This document shows, in pieces, positions 11,423 through 23,167 of a DNA stretch of 64,000 bases. The stretch's first letter is position 1, and each line of letters starts with the position of its first letter. The DNA comes from Nannochloris sp. 'desiccata' (taxonomy: Eukaryota; Chlorophyta; Trebouxiophyceae; Chlorellales; Chlorellaceae): assembly GCA_019044685.2 (NCBI GenBank), contig JAGTXX020000015.1, positions 744,001 to 808,000 of the forward strand, in the 5' to 3' direction. The notes below the pieces were generated by a model. The model was not told the DNA's origin, did no database searches, and was given only the letters and a program-made list of their open reading frames with translations. The position numbers were made by a program, and so were the translations under genes.

Positions 11423-11652
11423 TTTATAGTTGCTACTCAAGGAATACCCTTTTCGCAGCAATCTTTATGTGTCAATGTAATCTTTGGTGCATGGTCTAGG
11501 CAATGCACTAGCTTATCTCAAGCCTGTGTAAACTTTACCTCGGGTCCCATGGTCAAAAGGCTGCAAGTAATTCGTGTCCAAATTGGCCGCTTGAAAGTGA
11601 TGATCATCTCGGTTTGTATATATATCTTGCATTTTAGGTTACGCAAGAAGCT

Positions 11653-14600
11653 ATGGGGAGCCTCCAAACTCCCCCTGGTCATCCAGGCCATTCACTTGCT
11701 CTCATCACTGCCAAGTTTGGCGACCTGAAGATCGCTGTTGCAGCTCCTGATGTCGATCTCAAGGTAAGGGAGCTTCTCTTGCAGTCTTTATTGATAAATT
11801 CATGTGCTGTGGTCTTGAATTTCTAAGCTCGCTATTCTTCTCAAATACATCTGAATTTGAATCTCGGCGTGCAGGAGCCTCATTTTGTGACCGATGGAGG
11901 TGATAAAATCACTTCTAGCACCTCCATTTCCAAGCATCGTAAGTATATGTTATCACCTGTTATGCTGTGTGCTCTCGGCATTTAATTTCCTCGTATATTT
12001 ATTAAATGACAACTTCTTTGTTCTCACCGTCACTGCCCCTTTTTCTCTTGGCTCCTCTTCCCACAGTCGTTTCTGCTGCTGGACAGGTAGACTCTCTCTA
12101 CCCTCCCGCCACAGCTACCGAAATTGACGATTTCCTCGACTTGGCATCCCAAATTGAGACCCATGCTGCTGCCTGGATCGAACCCACCAGTCAATCCGCC
12201 ACCCCTGCTGACAGAGATACCTCTGCGTCTGCTCTTACTGCTCTTCTCCACACTTTGGAAACTCGTATTGAAGGTGTTGATTACGTCGTTGGTAGTGGTG
12301 TTACATTGGCTGATATTGCACTTGCCTCTTCTCTGTTAGGTCTGTACCAGGATGTACTAGGCAAAGATGTTCAAGAGACGACTCCGCACATCGTTCGGTG
12401 GTTGCAAGGCCTGTTAGCTCACCCTAATTTCCATGCTATCCTTGGTAAGTAGACTTGTTAATGTTCTACTTTCATTATCATTAATTAAATGGTACACGAG
12501 GTAGCAATAATTGTACTACAAGTAAATATAAATTATAAATAAAAGGCACTGTACTACCCTCTTTGGTCCTTTCTACGGTGGCCTTTGACGGCGTAACCCA
12601 GTGCAACAGTTAAATTAATAGGCCTTCTTTAAATAGCATTCGGGGAGAGTATCTAGTACCCCGAGGGTTATACGCGGAGGCCACATTTCCCTTTTTTCTT
12701 TTATTAAATAGTAAAATTAAGATGCTGGTTCATTATTTCTTATTTTTCTAATTTTATTTTCCCATCTTTCTTTCATTTCTTTTCTCCTTTCTTCTTCCAT
12801 TACAGGCCCCGTAGCACTGTGTCAAGCTCCATCTGGCTGGGTCGCTCCTGCTGACTCTTCTGCTGCTGGCAAAAAGAAGAAAAAAGGAGCTGCTGCTGCT
12901 GCTGCCAGTGCTGGTGCCGCCAACTTGGCTGCCGAGACCGAAATGGATCCTGAAAAGAAGGCTAAAAAACTCGCTAAAATCGCTGAAAAAGAAGCTAAAC
13001 GCGCTAAGGCCATTGCCCGTCAAGCAGAACAGGCCGCTGCTGCTGCTGCCGGTGCCACTGCCAATGATTCTAAGAAAGCCAAAGCCAAGGCTGAAGCTGA
13101 TGCTAAAAAAGCAGCTGATGCTCTAGAGACGGAATCGTGGATTCATGCCGCTCGTTCTACACCTACAGGCTCTAAAAAAGACGTTTCAGGGGAGATGCCA
13201 AAATCGTACGCTCCAAAGGCAGTTGAAGCAGCTTGGTACGAATGGTGGGAGAATTGTGGTTATTTCAAAGCTGATGTCAATTCTACCGCTGACCCATTTG
13301 TTATGGTGATTCCACCACCCAATGTCACTGGTTCTCTCCACATTGGGCATGCTCTGACCAATGCGATCGAAGACACTGTGATCAGATGGCGTCGGATGAG
13401 CGGGTACAACACTTTATGGGTTCCAGGTACAGATCATGCTGGTATTGCTACGCAGACTGTCGTAGAGAAGAAAATAGCCCGTGAACAGGGTAAAACACGC
13501 CATGAATTGGGTAGAGAAGCCTTTTTGGAAGAAGTTTTCAAGTATGTTGAAGAATATGGCGGTAAAATTTGCCACCAGTTGCGTAGATTAGGTAGTTCTG
13601 TTGATTGGGAACGTCAAGTGTTCACTATGGATGATAAACGTAGTGCTGCTGTTAAAGAAGCATTTGTTCGTTTACATAAAGAAGGTCTGATTTATAGAGA
13701 CAACCGCTTGGTGAATTGGTGCTGTAAATTGAAAACTGCAGTTTCTGATATCGAAGTTGATTATATTGATGTCCCCAAACGTACTAAACTGAGTGTCCCT
13801 GGATATGACGAACTTGTAGAGTTTGGAGCTATTACTTCTTTTGCTTATCCCCTGGAAAGCGGGGATGGTGAGATTGTCGTAGCAACAACTCGTTTGGAAA
13901 CGATGCTTGGTGACACAGCTGTTGCTGTACACCCTGAAGATCCACGATATACACATTTACAAGGCAAATTTTGTATTCACCCTGTTAATGCACGCAGAAT
14001 TCCTATAATTTGCGATGCTGAACTGGTAGACATGTCGTTTGGTACGGGAGCGGTGAAAATTACACCAGCCCATGATCCTAACGATTTCGCCACTGGAAAA
14101 CGCCATAATCTTGAATTTATTAATATTTTGGACGATAATGGATGCTTAAACGGCAACGGAACTGGCCCTTTTGCTGGGCAACCTCGTTTCCAAGCAAGAT
14201 TAACAGTAGCTGAATATTTAAAAGACAACGATCTCTTCCGTGGCGTTGCTGACAACCCTATGCGTCTCGGATTATGTTCCCGTAGTAAAGATGTCATTGA
14301 ACCGGTGTTAAAACCTCAATGGTGGGTGAATTGTCAAGACATGGCAGCTGATGCTTGCGGAGCTGTTCGGGATGGCCGACTAGAAATTGTACCTTCAGAA
14401 TATGAAGCGACTTGGTTTAGATGGATGGAGAACATCCGTGATTGGTGTATTTCAAGGCAATTATGGTGGGGACATCGTATTCCTGCGTATTATATCAGTC
14501 TCGAGGACGAAGCTGATGCTGGTCGACCAGGGGCACCGTCGGAACACATGGATCGCTGGGTCGTTGGTCGTACAGAGGAAGAAGCGAGTAGAATAGCTGC

Positions 14601-16089
14601 TGAGCAATTTCCTGATAGGAGATTTGAGTTGTTGCAAGATGAAGATGTATTGGATACATGGTTTTCTAGTGGACTGTTCCCCTTTTCTGTGTTTAATTGG
14701 CCTGAAGACAGCCCCGATTTGGCAAAGTTCTATCCCGGTGCGTTGTTAGAGACTGGCCATGATATTCTTTTCTTCTGGGTAGCGCGTATGGTGATGATGG
14801 GGATGAAGTTGACTGGTCAGGTGCCGTTTAAGCAAGTGTATATGCATTCTTTAGTGAGGGATGCCCACGGCAGGAAAATGTCTAAATCTTTAGGTAATGT
14901 GATTGATCCTATCAACGTTATTGAAGGGATTACGTTGGAAAAGCTGCACGAAACCTTGCTTGGTGGTAATATCGACGCTAAAGAGATAGAAAAGGCGAAA
15001 TCTGGGCAAAAAGCTGATTTCCCTGACGGCATTGAAGAATGTGGAACAGATGCTCTTCGTATGGCTCTTGTTGCCTATACTTCTCAAGGTCGTGATATTA
15101 ATTTAGATATCAAGCGTGTTGTTTCGTACCGCCATTGGTGCAATAAACTCTGGAATGCTATTCGATTTGCTATGATGAATTTAGGTGATGATTTCCAACC
15201 GGTCGATGAGATTGAAATTGCTTCTTTACCATTTGCTTGTCGTTGGATTCTTTCTAGACTTTCTAGTACGATTGCTGCCATTGTCAAATCAATGTATGCG
15301 TATGAATTTGGTAACGCAACAACAGCTGCGTACAACTTTTGGCAATATGAATTGTGCGATGTCTTCATCGAATTAGCAAAGCCTGCTCTCTATGGAGACG
15401 ATGCAGCTGTTCAACGAGCTACCAGAGACACTCTCTGGATTTGTTTGGAGAGTGGTTTAAGGCTATTGCACCCCTTTATGCCTTTTGTCACTGAAGAATT
15501 ATGGCAAAGATTGCCTCGGCGCCCTGGTCAAGAAACCTCCCCTTCTATTATGAAGGCTGCCTACCCTGCTGCTCAGGCTGCTTGGGAGAGCCCTCAAGTA
15601 GAATCGGACATGGCTTACGTATTGAACATTGTCACTAAAACACGTGCATTACGTGCAGATTATGGCTTAGTTAAACAAAAGCCTCCAATGTACTTGGCAG
15701 TGAAGGATGTCACCCGTGCTGCCCAGCTGGCGACTACGTGTGATGAAATTGCTTGCTTAACAACCTCTGCTTCTGTAGAGGTACTTGCCGCCGATGCTGA
15801 ACGTCCTCAAGGATGTGGTGTCACCGTACTGGATGACGTCACTGCCATTCATATGGGTTTAGCAGGCATTTTGGACGCTGGAAAAGAAGTTGAAAAATTG
15901 GAAAAGAAGGAATCAGACGCTGCCTCTCGTGCAGATCAGTTGCGTAAGAAGATGGAGATGACTACCTACCAAGAAAAGACTCCTGAAGCTGTGAAACTAG
16001 CTGATGCTGAGAAATTGGAAAAGATAGAAGCGGAATTGGAGTCCTTAAGGCATCATAAAGAAGATATGAAAAAGTTGATCGGACCCTAA
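11653..16089 (+). CDS. VARS: Valyl-tRNA synthetase, cytosolic type, with N-terminal GST-like domain
   Basis: Four exons, 11653-11763, 11875-11938, 12067-12444 and 12806-16089, give 1278 residues with all phases matching. The first three exons encode a GST-C-like domain (LETRIEGVDYVVGSGVTLAD, then IVRWLQGLLAHPNFHAILG), a complex-assembly domain seen in eukaryotic aminoacyl-tRNA synthetases. A Lys/Ala-rich linker follows, then the class I core: PPPNVTGSLHIGHA (HIGH at 13339-13350), the CP1 editing domain, DVLDTWFSSGLFPFS and RKMSKSLGN (KMSKS at about 14875). The anticodon-binding region and a C-terminal coiled coil with Glu-Lys heptads close the protein. It charges tRNA-Val. No organelle presequence is apparent, so the cytosolic form is inferred; dual targeting cannot be excluded. 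Confidence 0.96.
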
Positions 16090-16287
16090 ATAAGGGGGTG
16101 GCCTTCCGAAGGTTCTTTTAATTTTTATTTAGATTTTGCTTCATTTTTAATATTGTTGGGTAGGCAGTTATAGAGAGGTTGAGGGTGATTTCAATAGCAG
16201 AAGCAATAGATTACTGGATAAGTTCAATATTTACTGGAACTTTTCTTGAGGTAGCTCAGCTTTCTAAGCAGCCTTTGTAATTTCTGA

Positions 16288-16884
16288 TATAAAAATGCAG
16301 GCCGCGCAGAACCTCGTCTGCCGAATCGTTTTCTTGCACTTGGCAAGGTAGACCTGCGGAGCATCTCGGAGTCTATTGGAAATCTATCCTGTTTAAGCGA
16401 ACTTGTTTTATCTCTCTGCCCACAGTTGAAGACGCTACCAGAATGAGTTGAAAATTTGGTGGCCCTTCAAAAACTTTGCGTGCGCGACTGCTGCACTTTA
16501 TCTACTCTTCCTGAGTCGATTGGCAATTTGAAGAATCTCAAAGTTATAAAACTTGATGATTGTATTGCATTGAATCAACTGCCTCCAACGATTGGGAATT
16601 TAAAGTCTTTGGAAAGACTAATTATTGTACACTGTGCGCTCACTGAGCTCCCCGAGTCTGTTGGAGGTTTATATGCTCTGAAAGAACTCCAAATCAAAGA
16701 TTGTTCCGCATTTAGTATTATTCCTGAGTCCTTTGGCGATCTTATTTGCCGTAAGGCTCACGGGGAAGAGGGTTCAGCATTGGAAACCGTGCATTTCATT
16801 TCGTGCCCAGGTTTAGTGCTTTGTTCTCAGATCAAGCAAGCTTTGGAGATATGGGCATCTCGTGGATTGGATTTTGTATTCTAA
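16288..16884 (+). pseudogene. Leucine-rich-repeat gene remnant with in-frame TGA
   Basis: The frame is open from 16288 to 16884 except for TGA at 16444-16446. At least six LRR units of about 23-24 residues continue in the same frame on both sides of the TGA: SISESIGNLSCLSELVLSLC before it, then LSTLPESIGNLKNLKVIKL, NQLPPTIGNLKSLERL and TELPESVGGLYALKELQI. The repeat type is that of plant-like intracellular LRR proteins (NBS-LRR or Ras-group LRR). Where other units have Ser in LPES, this one has TGA; one base change from TCA would explain it. No ATG opens the frame, and a possible splice acceptor (TGCAG) ends at 16300. No NB-ARC or kinase is present nearby. It is best read as a decayed fragment, or the last exon of a broken gene. 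Confidence 0.6.
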
Positions 16885-17362
16885 GTTGAAGTAGGGTTAA
16901 TGTAGATATAGGCGATTTAAACTAGTCAGATTATTAGTTATGAAGTTAAACTTCTACATAATGTGCTCCAAGTGAAGTTGTTATTTGAAGAGGGCCACGT
17001 GGCGCCAAGAAAGCAAGGTTTCTTTTTCTTGTTCATAGATATCAATCATTACATGATTGGGTGTGTTTAGGTTTGTACTACTTATACATGTATTTGTATC
17101 CCTTTAGGCTACTACAGCGCTGTTTCTACGCCGAAGGTGCATGCATGCAGCGAAACTGGCAAACTTTCTGAAGGCACTTGTGTGCTTTGGAAGAGGTTAC
17201 AATTTAACGGGCTTGAGTAAGGGGATGAAATCAGGAGCGATGAGGATAAGTAAGATATATGCTAATGCAGATAGATAGCAGCTACTAAAATTACATAAAC
17301 TATAGATAACAAATAACAAAAAGAATGAAAGTGGGCTTGAGGATTTTTCTTTTTTCATTCAT
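16885..17362. other. Intergenic between the LRR remnant and a reverse-strand hypothetical gene
   Basis: AT-rich with no credible frame on either strand. The two flanking genes converge here. Confidence 0.4.
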
Positions 17363-17836
17363 TCATTCTTTTCTGTGCCTTTTAGATTGCGTTTCGTCTT
17401 TATTGATACGATGCACAGCTGTAATAATCATTTTTCTCGTGTTGTCAGCGTTCTCAAGCTCTACTGAAACAGTCCCATCATCAACCTTATCCATGTTCTG
17501 TTGCTTTCTACATCTAGAGCGGAGGATTGCAGCAACGTCTCCATGGTGAGGTTTATTTTCTAGACTGCCAACAAAGACATCTAAACTGCATGGCAGCTCT
17601 AAAGTAGAATCTTTTAAAGCACGTAGGACTACGGTTTCTAGGCTGCTAGTTTCTCTGTCTTGGCTACGGGAAGGATTGCTGGTTTTTGCGGCAGTGGCGT
17701 CAGGTTTTTTGACATGTCTTGCAAACCTCTCTCGTCTATTCTCTTGACGTGATTTTAGAACGTTCAGACGCTTTTCTTGACCATCAAGTTCACGTCTGTA
17801 GAACTCCTCGTCATATCGTTTCGGAGCGACGTTCAT
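17363..17836 (-). CDS. Hypothetical basic, Arg/Lys-rich protein
   Basis: Single frame of 157 residues on the reverse strand. The N-terminal third is strongly charged and predicted helical (RYDEEFYRRELDGQEKRL, then SRQENRRERFARHVKKP). A Ser/Thr-rich linker follows, then a more ordered-looking middle (SSLETVVLRALKDSTLELP) and a basic C-terminus ending KRHRKE. No signal peptide, membrane segment or known domain. The composition suggests a nuclear or RNA-associated protein, which is only inference. It is divergent from the DENN-domain gene, with about 390 bases between starts. I do not recognise the family. Confidence 0.55.
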   Translation of the reverse strand: MNVAPKRYDEEFYRRELDGQEKRLNVLKSRQENRRERFARHVKKPDATAAKTSNPSRSQDRETSSLETVVLRALKDSTLELPCSLDVFVGSLENKPHHGDVAAILRSRCRKQQNMDKVDDGTVSVELENADNTRKMIITAVHRINKDETQSKRHRKE

Positions 17837-18230
17837 TGCTTTACCGAGCGATCAAGATTTAAAATTCAAGTTATATAAAAATGAAGTTGGATCTTGATTT
17901 AGCGCTATTGGAGGCTTTTCGACGATTTCCATAATTGCGAATTACAACGATTTAGCGTTCCTCGCGGCCACATTCGCAATAAGATAATCTTGGTTAGCAG
18001 CATAGCACTGTAAAAATAGAAATGCGGTTTTTTTAAACTGCGTTCTACTTCAGCCGCTGACATTTTTAGAATAATTGTTTGTTCAAATAGCTAAGTATAC
18101 GTGAACAAGGCGCATGGGAGAAACTGTAGCTGTTCAACTTTCAAAGTGATCTCGAACTCGTTTACTACTAATTTGTTTGAAACACTGCCCTTCAGAATGA
18201 TCATACTGCCCCAAAAAATAGTTCTATAGT
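17837..18230. other. Divergent promoter region upstream of the DENN gene
   Basis: No gene seen. Contains A/T-rich stretches, including TATATAA-like sequence near 17870 that could serve the reverse-strand gene. Confidence 0.4.
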
Positions 18231-21200
18231 ATGTCCGATGTTGATAGCTCAGGCTCGCGGCGCTCATCACCTGCGCCGCGAGGGTTGGGCAGTAAAATGG
18301 CACGGATCTTTGGCTCCGCCGCTCCGTTCAAAGTGAGTATTTGTTTGAAGTCTCCCCCCCCCCCCCCCCCCCCCCTGCAATTTATTTAGGTGCAAGCGAG
18401 AGAATAGAACCGACGCAACGTGGTATTTACCTTCAAATGTACATATCGAAATACACTCTTAATGTTTCCTTTATTCCTCTTCAGCAGAAAGATGACGGCC
18501 CCCCTGAACCGCCAAAACATTTCAATCCTGAAGAACACACGTTTGAAAAGGTTTGTAATTATATTAAAATGAACAAAAATACCCCATAAAAGGTGTAAAT
18601 CCAGGCATTCATCTCCTATTTACTTCTGTTCTTCTGTAGAGAGAATGGATGAAACGGCAACAGCAGCAGCAAGCTGATAGCATAAAAAGCGGTGATCCTT
18701 CTTTCGCTGCTGCTACTACGAGTACCACGAGTGCTTCCCCAGCCCCAGTTCAAAGCACCAGCTCTGCTGCTCCTGTTCCCCGCATGTATGAGCACTTTTG
18801 TATTGTAGGTCTACCGCCTACGCTTGACGTCAAAGCAGTTAGCGCAGATATAAACACAGCACGAAGAGCCAGCGCTGCTGGTGTCGGAGTTGGCAGTACT
18901 GGCAGTGGTACTAAGGATCTACTAGATATCGTACCAGACACATCCGATTCCGCTACAAAAAAACAGTACGGTATCAAAGGCCCTGTTCTTTCTACTCAAA
19001 TCCAAGTTCTCACCACCTTTCCAGCCACCCCACACATTCCAAATGACTTGGCAACAAACATCGCTGCCTTTTGTTTCCCTCATGGCATCCGACCAGAATT
19101 GCTGGAAAGGACCCCGTCCATGTCAGGACTCAATGAAGTAGTCTTTGGACAACCGTATCAAACACAGTCAGATCATTCTTTTGTATTTAGAATGTCTGTA
19201 GCGGACCCTGGTGACCCCACTCCACGACCCTTGTATGGCGTGTGCTGTTATGCGAAAGAATTAGTCCACCGCCCACCAGCGCTCGCTCGTGACGTATTTC
19301 CGCAATCTAACGAATCCCTAGCACGGTATATGGTCACTGCACCACGGTGTTATTGCTTACTTACACGCTATCCGTTCTTTGACTTACATTTTAGGGTTTT
19401 ACATACTGTCTTAGGGTTAGAGCGGTTGGATAGGATGTCCATGTTTGCTGGTGAGGTAGCTCTTGGGTTTGAAAAAAGCACTTTTGTTGGAAATAATAAC
19501 AACAGCAATAACAGTATAATGAGATATTCGAGTGTTAATGATACTACTAGCAGTACGAATGGTAGAAATCGTACTATTGAGGGTGGCAGTGGTGGAGGTA
19601 ATACAAGCATACATGAAGAAGATGCTTCTCATGCTGCCCTCCAAAGCCATGCGCAGCATAAGAGGCAAGATCATTTCAATACAAGTAACACTGGAGCAGC
19701 ACCTTCAACAACTACAACTGCAACTACAATCAATAGTAGTATTACAGCTACAGAAACTAGCCCAACCAGTGCTGATACAACGAGTACAACCAGTTCTGAT
19801 GATGATGATGAAGAAGAAGAAGATTTTTCTGGAGCGGCAGGGCTCGGTGTTTATGGTGTAGGTCCTGACACCAGCAGCAGTACTGGATTTGCAACTCCAA
19901 TGCATGCTTCAACAGAAGAACAAGAAATAGATGAAGAAAACGCAAGAGAAGAAGAGGTGGATGGAATTTTAGAAAGAAGAATGACTGGAGGTGGGCATGG
20001 TGGTGGCGGTGGCAGTCTTAAGAATATAAAAAAAGGTGTTCGATTAGGTCGAGGTGTATCTGAAGGAACTGAATGTGAAGGACTTCTATCTCCAGTAGCA
20101 TCTATTTCTTCAGTAAGCAGCGAGCTAGCTGAAACGCCAAGTGCACCGCTTCTCCTAGCAACTCCTTTCTACACCCCGGCATTTCATCCCACTGTTGCTT
20201 CCTCTGCCGCGAGCTCGATTGCAAGTAGTAGAAGAATGACAAAGTACCATGGAGCGCCATCACCTGGACCTGAGCTACCTCTTTTACTAGATGAAGAAGA
20301 AGAAGATGCAGGGACTGCTGCTGCTGCTGTTGCTGCTGTCAATGGTCGTGGCGGTGGTCTTGATATCACTCTGGTTCGTGGCCACCAAGAGGATAATTTG
20401 CTGGGTAGAATGCAGAGTGTGAAGCAGTCGTTAGATGATAGTTTGTTTGAATTAGATACTCGATTACGGCCATCACCACCTGCTGTAGTAGTCGGTCAAA
20501 GTCAAAATCAGAATCTAGAAAGTGTCGACGTGATTTCTTCAAGTTTAGAATTAGGAAATTGGGTTGGGGCTACAGATGCACAAGGACAGCCTGTAGAAGA
20601 GGAACCTACGAGTAATACTGTTGCCGCTACTAATAATAAAGATCTGGAAGAACTCAATGGATTAAATGATTCTCTAGCTGTTCTCCTGACTCTTACGCCA
20701 TCTGAAGGCCCCGGGAACGGTGAAGTCCCCACTACCACTACCACCCCACCAGAGAATACTGATACGAATACGAATAGCTTAAATGCTCTTGATGTCCTGC
20801 AACAGTATCTCAATACTGCAGTACCACCTCCTGGTGAATCTGTCGGCTTCCAACCAGATCCTGCACTGCATCCCATTGTTTATCAGCGTCCTGCCTTGAT
20901 ACCAATCCTGAGTGAACTAGGCCTACGTGTTGATGCTTCTGCATTGCCTGATATAGACGCTGCTGCAAATTTGAGTGCATGGACGATCTCCGCATTATGT
21001 CAGTCGCTCAGTTTAGAAAGTATTCTTAGTTTCATTTCTTCGGTCCTGTTAGAACGCCAAGTAGTGTTATTCTGTCCCAACGTAGGTGTTCTCTGTGGTG
21101 TTGCATTATCTTTAGTTCCGTTATTATTGCCATTTTCATGGCAATCGTTGTTGCTTCCTGTACTCCCAGCCACTGCCTCGAGATTAGATCTTCTCGAGGC

Positions 21201-21675
21201 ACCAGTGCCGTTTGTAGTAGGAGTACTTTTTAAGACTCGAGAAGTGAGAGCACGGTGTGGAGGCTTGGTGCGAGTGAATATATATAAAGATAGAGTGAAA
21301 AATGCAAATTCTTTGCCTGCGTTACCAAATGCAGCAACCTTGGTGGAAGACCTTGCAGGGCATCACGCCAAACTACAACAACTTGGCAGAGGACGCGCTG
21401 CTGGTGCCAGGCCTGTGCATATAGTAAGCGAAGCGCAAGCTGCTTTAGCCCAGAGTTTTGCATCCACTCTACAAAATTATTTACAAGGTCTAATGGCTGA
21501 TCTTAAAGGGTATACTATTACAGATGTTTCTGAAGGCTCAGGGGAGCAGCAAAGAGTGAGCGTTTTACTTAAAGAATCATTTTTAGATTCTTTTCCACCT
21601 CGAGATCGGGCATTTATGAGGCAATTTGGAGAGACACAGATGTTTTCAGTGTACTGTGATTCAGTTTTGGGGTAG
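18231..21675 (+). CDS. DENN-domain protein (putative Rab GEF)
   Basis: Three exons, 18231-18332, 18485-18550 and 18640-21675, give 1067 residues. uDENN begins near residue 105 (MYEHFCIVGLPPTL) and continues through YCLLTRYPFFDLHFRVLHTV. The cDENN core lies about residues 780-940 (SLESILSFISSVLLERQVVL, then LLLPFSWQSLLLPVLP and FVVGVLF). A dDENN end follows (LKESFLDSFPPRDRAF, then FGETQMFSVYCD). DENN modules are guanine-nucleotide exchange factors for Rab GTPases in membrane traffic. About 350 residues of low-complexity sequence rich in Ser, Thr, Asn, Gly and Glu are inserted between uDENN and cDENN. Intron 1 holds a run of 22 C; intron 2 ends in a tandem CAGCAG acceptor. Subfamily is not assigned. 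Confidence 0.88.
18354..18375 (+). repeat. Homopolymer of 22 C within intron 1 of the DENN gene
   Basis: Uninterrupted C run directly counted in the sequence, located in the first intron. Its length is the kind of value that assemblies and polymerases often get wrong. Confidence 0.9.
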
Positions 21676-21885
21676 TAAATGTGCCACCATTAAACCCTAA
21701 GATAAACTCATGAAAAATGATCATGGCGGAAGTTTCCACAAAGAGTATGCTGCAATTTCGTGGCTATCATTTTAGCGGCAGCCCTTTATGAAGCAAAAAT
21801 ATATTTCTTCTCCATCCAACACTTGTTTAACTTTTATACCAACATATTGCATTACCAGAAACAAATTCGCTGTCATCTTTCAATC

Positions 21886-22627
21886 ATGAACTCTCCTTCA
21901 ACTCATTTGATGGCACTTTGCTTATGTGTTGTAATGTTGGCTGTGGGAAGCTTGCCCATGGCCTCTGCTCGGCCTGCCGGTTGCAACAATGGTTCTGATT
22001 GCCTGAAGTCATGGGATGAGGCTGAATATAACGATTATGTCGCCCGATATAACCCATTTAATGGGACCGATGCCGCTATTCTGTATACTGAGAAAGAGGC
22101 CAAGGCTATGCTTCAGATTTTGTCAAGCAAGAATGCATCTCAGATTATTGATTCCACTGGGAATTCTAGAGGATCTCAGGATAAGCAACTTAGTTGTGTT
22201 TTTGCTCTGCTCGGTGGCGTACTTTGCATGTACGACAGGACCGCACGGGTGAGAAATTTTTGATTTGTTGTTTGTTAGATAATGAGCAGTATTTCTCTTG
22301 AAAAGATAAAACAATGACTAATACGTTTAATGGTTTCTACTTTGTCAGATTAGAACAGCAAATTGTGGTATGTATTGCGAGACATTCCAATACAAGAACG
22401 GCCTTTACTATGGTTATGTTAAAGACGAGTCTAGTAACCTTCCCAGCAGAGCTGATAGGTGCTGCTTCAATCATGACATAGCACTTCATAACAGAGGTTA
22501 TCCCATAAGTGCAGGGACGAGAGCAGCTTGCCCGATTCATCGTGCAATGTATAACTGTATGGTGTCGAAAAATACAGCGTGGGGAATCAGCATTGCTCAA
22601 AAACTGGTGTCTTGCTTGCGTTGCTGA
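21886..22627 (+). CDS. Secreted phospholipase A2-like Cys-rich protein
   Basis: Two exons, 21886-22248 and 22349-22627, give 213 residues. The N-terminus is a clear signal peptide (hydrophobic core LMALCLCVVMLAVGSL, likely cleaved near residue 29). The second exon holds the secreted PLA2 active-site signature: DRCCFNHD at residues 157-164, with the expected catalytic His163 next to Asp164 and the paired Cys. Upstream, the segment around NCGMYCETFQYKNG stands where the calcium loop is expected but lacks its glycine pattern. Ten or more Cys suggest disulfides. Secreted PLA2 hydrolyses the sn-2 ester of phospholipids; whether this one binds calcium or is active is uncertain. Several Asn-x-Ser/Thr sites are present. 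Confidence 0.65.
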
Positions 22628-23167
22628 TTTTTGGATCTTCTGTTGACGAAATAATCGACTTTGTAGGTATAAATATTTTTCTCTGTGTTTATTAAGCACC
22701 CTAAAGTAAAGCTTGCCTGCAATGAGCATCTGCTAGATGAACTACCCGAGCGGCGGGAACTGAATTTCAAATTCATTTATTGCAAAATCTCAAAGATATG
22801 CTTAGCATGAAAACGCTGTCACTGAAGATTAAAGCCCCCTTGTTTATTTGCATATTGTGCGAACTCCTCCATCTCTTGCTTTATACCTTTTCTATTTTAC
22901 TCCTGCGCTGGAAAGGCGGTGTAAATAGTTTCATTTTTTAATTAGCGAACTGCTACCCTATCGCCTTTTTTACGTGGCTTTTATCAATCCAACACCAAGA
23001 CAATAGTGCCTCAACTCTTTGATCTCTGCAATCTACGTTATCTTGCGCAGAGTAGCAGTTCTGCTGAGTGACAGCTGAATTGAATCGTAGCAAGGAAGGC
23101 CTTCCGAAGTTCGGCCCCCTTGAAGCCGCAGATAAAATTGCTCCCAACTTCCCTTTGCAAATTTGGT
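22628..23167. other. Intergenic between the PLA2-like gene and the orphan gene
   Basis: Mixed composition, no convincing frame. Frames in this interval are short and have no recognisable domain. It probably holds the 3' UTR of the PLA2-like gene and the promoter of the next gene. Confidence 0.4.

Noticed and set aside
11249..11728. Forward frame of 159 codons across the bL28c/ValRS boundary
   Set aside because: It is antisense to the bL28c transit exon and overlaps the ValRS start in another frame; no family match.
16444..16446. TGA in the LRR frame read as selenocysteine or a reassigned codon
   Set aside because: TGA ends other genes here (for example the Nudix, EamA and PLA2-like genes), and the aligned residue in other repeats is Ser; a mutation is simpler.
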